This document shows, piece by piece, positions 5,881-6,196 of a stretch of DNA of 6,196 nt. The stretch is taken from contig JAJXWE010000112.1 of the NCBI GenBank assembly GCA_021781775.1, positions 1 to 6,196 of the forward strand, read 5' to 3'. The translations under genes were made by a program, and so were the position numbers. The notes beneath the pieces were generated by a model. The model was not told where the DNA came from and made no database searches. It worked only from the letters and a program-made list of their open reading frames with translations. This stretch comes from Pseudomonadota bacterium (lineage in GTDB: Bacteria > Pseudomonadota > Gammaproteobacteria > Steroidobacterales > Steroidobacteraceae). Positions within the stretch are counted from its first letter, which is position 1; the number at the start of each line of letters is the position of its first letter.

Positions 5881-5907
5881 TGCCCCGGATCCGCCGGGGC
5901 ACCCCGG
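5881..5907 (+). promoter_or_regulatory. Leader hairpin with a competing alternative fold upstream of the Pcm-like gene
   Basis: TGCCCCGG (5881-5888) is the exact complement of CCGGGGCA (5894-5901) around a five-base loop. The right arm can instead pair downstream: CCGGG (5894-5898) with CCCGG (5903-5907) around GCAC. The two folds exclude each other. Neither covers the ribosome binding site GGAG (5917-5920), and no T-run follows, so a regulatory role is only possible, and chance pairing in GC-rich DNA is a real alternative. Confidence 0.35.
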
Positions 5908-5926
5908 GATGCGATTGGAGTCCGTG

Positions 5927-6196
5927 ATGATGCCGGCCGATGCCCGCGAACAGATGATCGAGCAGCAAGTGCGCGCCTGGGACGTGCTCGATGCGCGCGT
6001 TCTCGATACTTTCCGCCAGGTGCCCCGCGAGGCCTTCACGCCACCGCAATATCGTTTCCTGGCATACGCCGACAGCGAAGTGCCGCTGTCGGGCGGACAG
6101 CACATGCTGCGTCCCAGCGTGGTCGGCCGGCTGCTGCAGGCGCTGAACGTGACCGAGCGCGACCGCGTGCTCGAGATCGGCGCCGGCTCGGGGTTC
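5927..6196 (+). CDS. Protein-L-isoaspartate O-methyltransferase-like protein, N-terminal fragment (3' end outside window)
   Basis: The first 90 codons are present and the frame runs off the window end without a stop. The peptide begins MMPADAREQMIEQQVRAWDV, followed by VLDTFRQVPREAFTPPQYR (25-43), AYADSEVPL (46-54) and VLEIGAGSGF (81-90). The first parts match the Pcm family's N-terminal pattern, and VLEIGAGSGF is SAM-binding motif I of a Rossmann-fold methyltransferase. True Pcm enzymes methylate L-isoaspartyl residues to start their repair. The form with REQMIEQQVR-WDV is the shorter Pcm-like paralogue found in many proteobacteria, whose real substrate is less certain, so no symbol is given. 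The ATG at 5927 is chosen because GGAG (5917-5920) is six bases upstream; the adjacent ATG at 5930 and an in-frame ATG at 5909 without a good ribosome binding site are alternatives. Confidence 0.88.
   Translation, partial: MMPADAREQMIEQQVRAWDVLDARVLDTFRQVPREAFTPPQYRFLAYADSEVPLSGGQHMLRPSVVGRLLQALNVTERDRVLEIGAGSGF

Noticed and set aside
1..6196. CRISPR arrays, tRNA/rRNA genes, insertion sequences, phage or defence modules
   Set aside because: No regularly spaced repeats, RNA-gene cores, transposase-like frames or terminal inverted repeats were seen. All large genes are housekeeping or signalling genes of uniform composition.

Overview
The window looks like ordinary chromosomal core-genome DNA from a GC-rich proteobacterium, most likely a gammaproteobacterium of the Xanthomonadales/Nevskiales/Chromatiales/Methylococcales kind. 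The basis is the strong G/C preference at third codon positions, the PPi-dependent phosphofructokinase next to a proton-pumping pyrophosphatase, a tandem-PAS GGDEF/EAL protein and a Pcm-like methyltransferase. The lineage is an inference; no rRNA or other phylogenetic marker is present.

Layout, left to right. Bases 1-167 are the 3' end of a PPi-dependent 6-phosphofructokinase (pfp). A 97-base gap with a strong hairpin (184-215) leads to the complete hppA gene (267-2327), a 686-residue membrane pyrophosphatase with the lysine signature of the K+-independent, proton-pumping class. A perfect 16-bp-stem hairpin (2342-2376) separates hppA from a small convergent gene of unknown function on the minus strand (2373-2672, 99 aa). 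A largely non-coding stretch (2673-2988) carries several small inverted repeats and leads into msrB (2989-3393, TTG start), a methionine-R-sulfoxide reductase. Convergent to msrB, with 12 bases between them, is a large membrane-anchored PAS-PAS-GGDEF-EAL gene on the minus strand (3406-5700). Bases 5701-5926 form a divergent control region with a perfect TATAAT for the GGDEF/EAL gene and a plausible sigma70-type promoter plus a leader hairpin for the next gene. From 5927 to the window end is the first part of a protein-L-isoaspartate O-methyltransferase-like gene, cut off within its SAM-binding motif.

How the genes relate. pfp and hppA form a pyrophosphate-energy module: the PPi-linked kinase interconverts fructose-6-phosphate and fructose-1,6-bisphosphate with PPi/Pi, and the membrane pyrophosphatase couples PPi hydrolysis to proton translocation. 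MsrB and the Pcm-like protein belong to families that repair damaged protein residues, but they lie on either side of the cyclic-di-GMP gene and show no operon link.

I found no mobile element, CRISPR array, tRNA, rRNA or clearly novel multi-gene system. The points most worth a second look are the pfp-hppA intercistronic hairpin, the uncharacterised cysteine-containing 99-aa protein whose stop codon lies inside a terminator-like hairpin, an MsrB with no visible resolving cysteine, and an EAL domain whose signature reads EVF although its catalytic set is intact.
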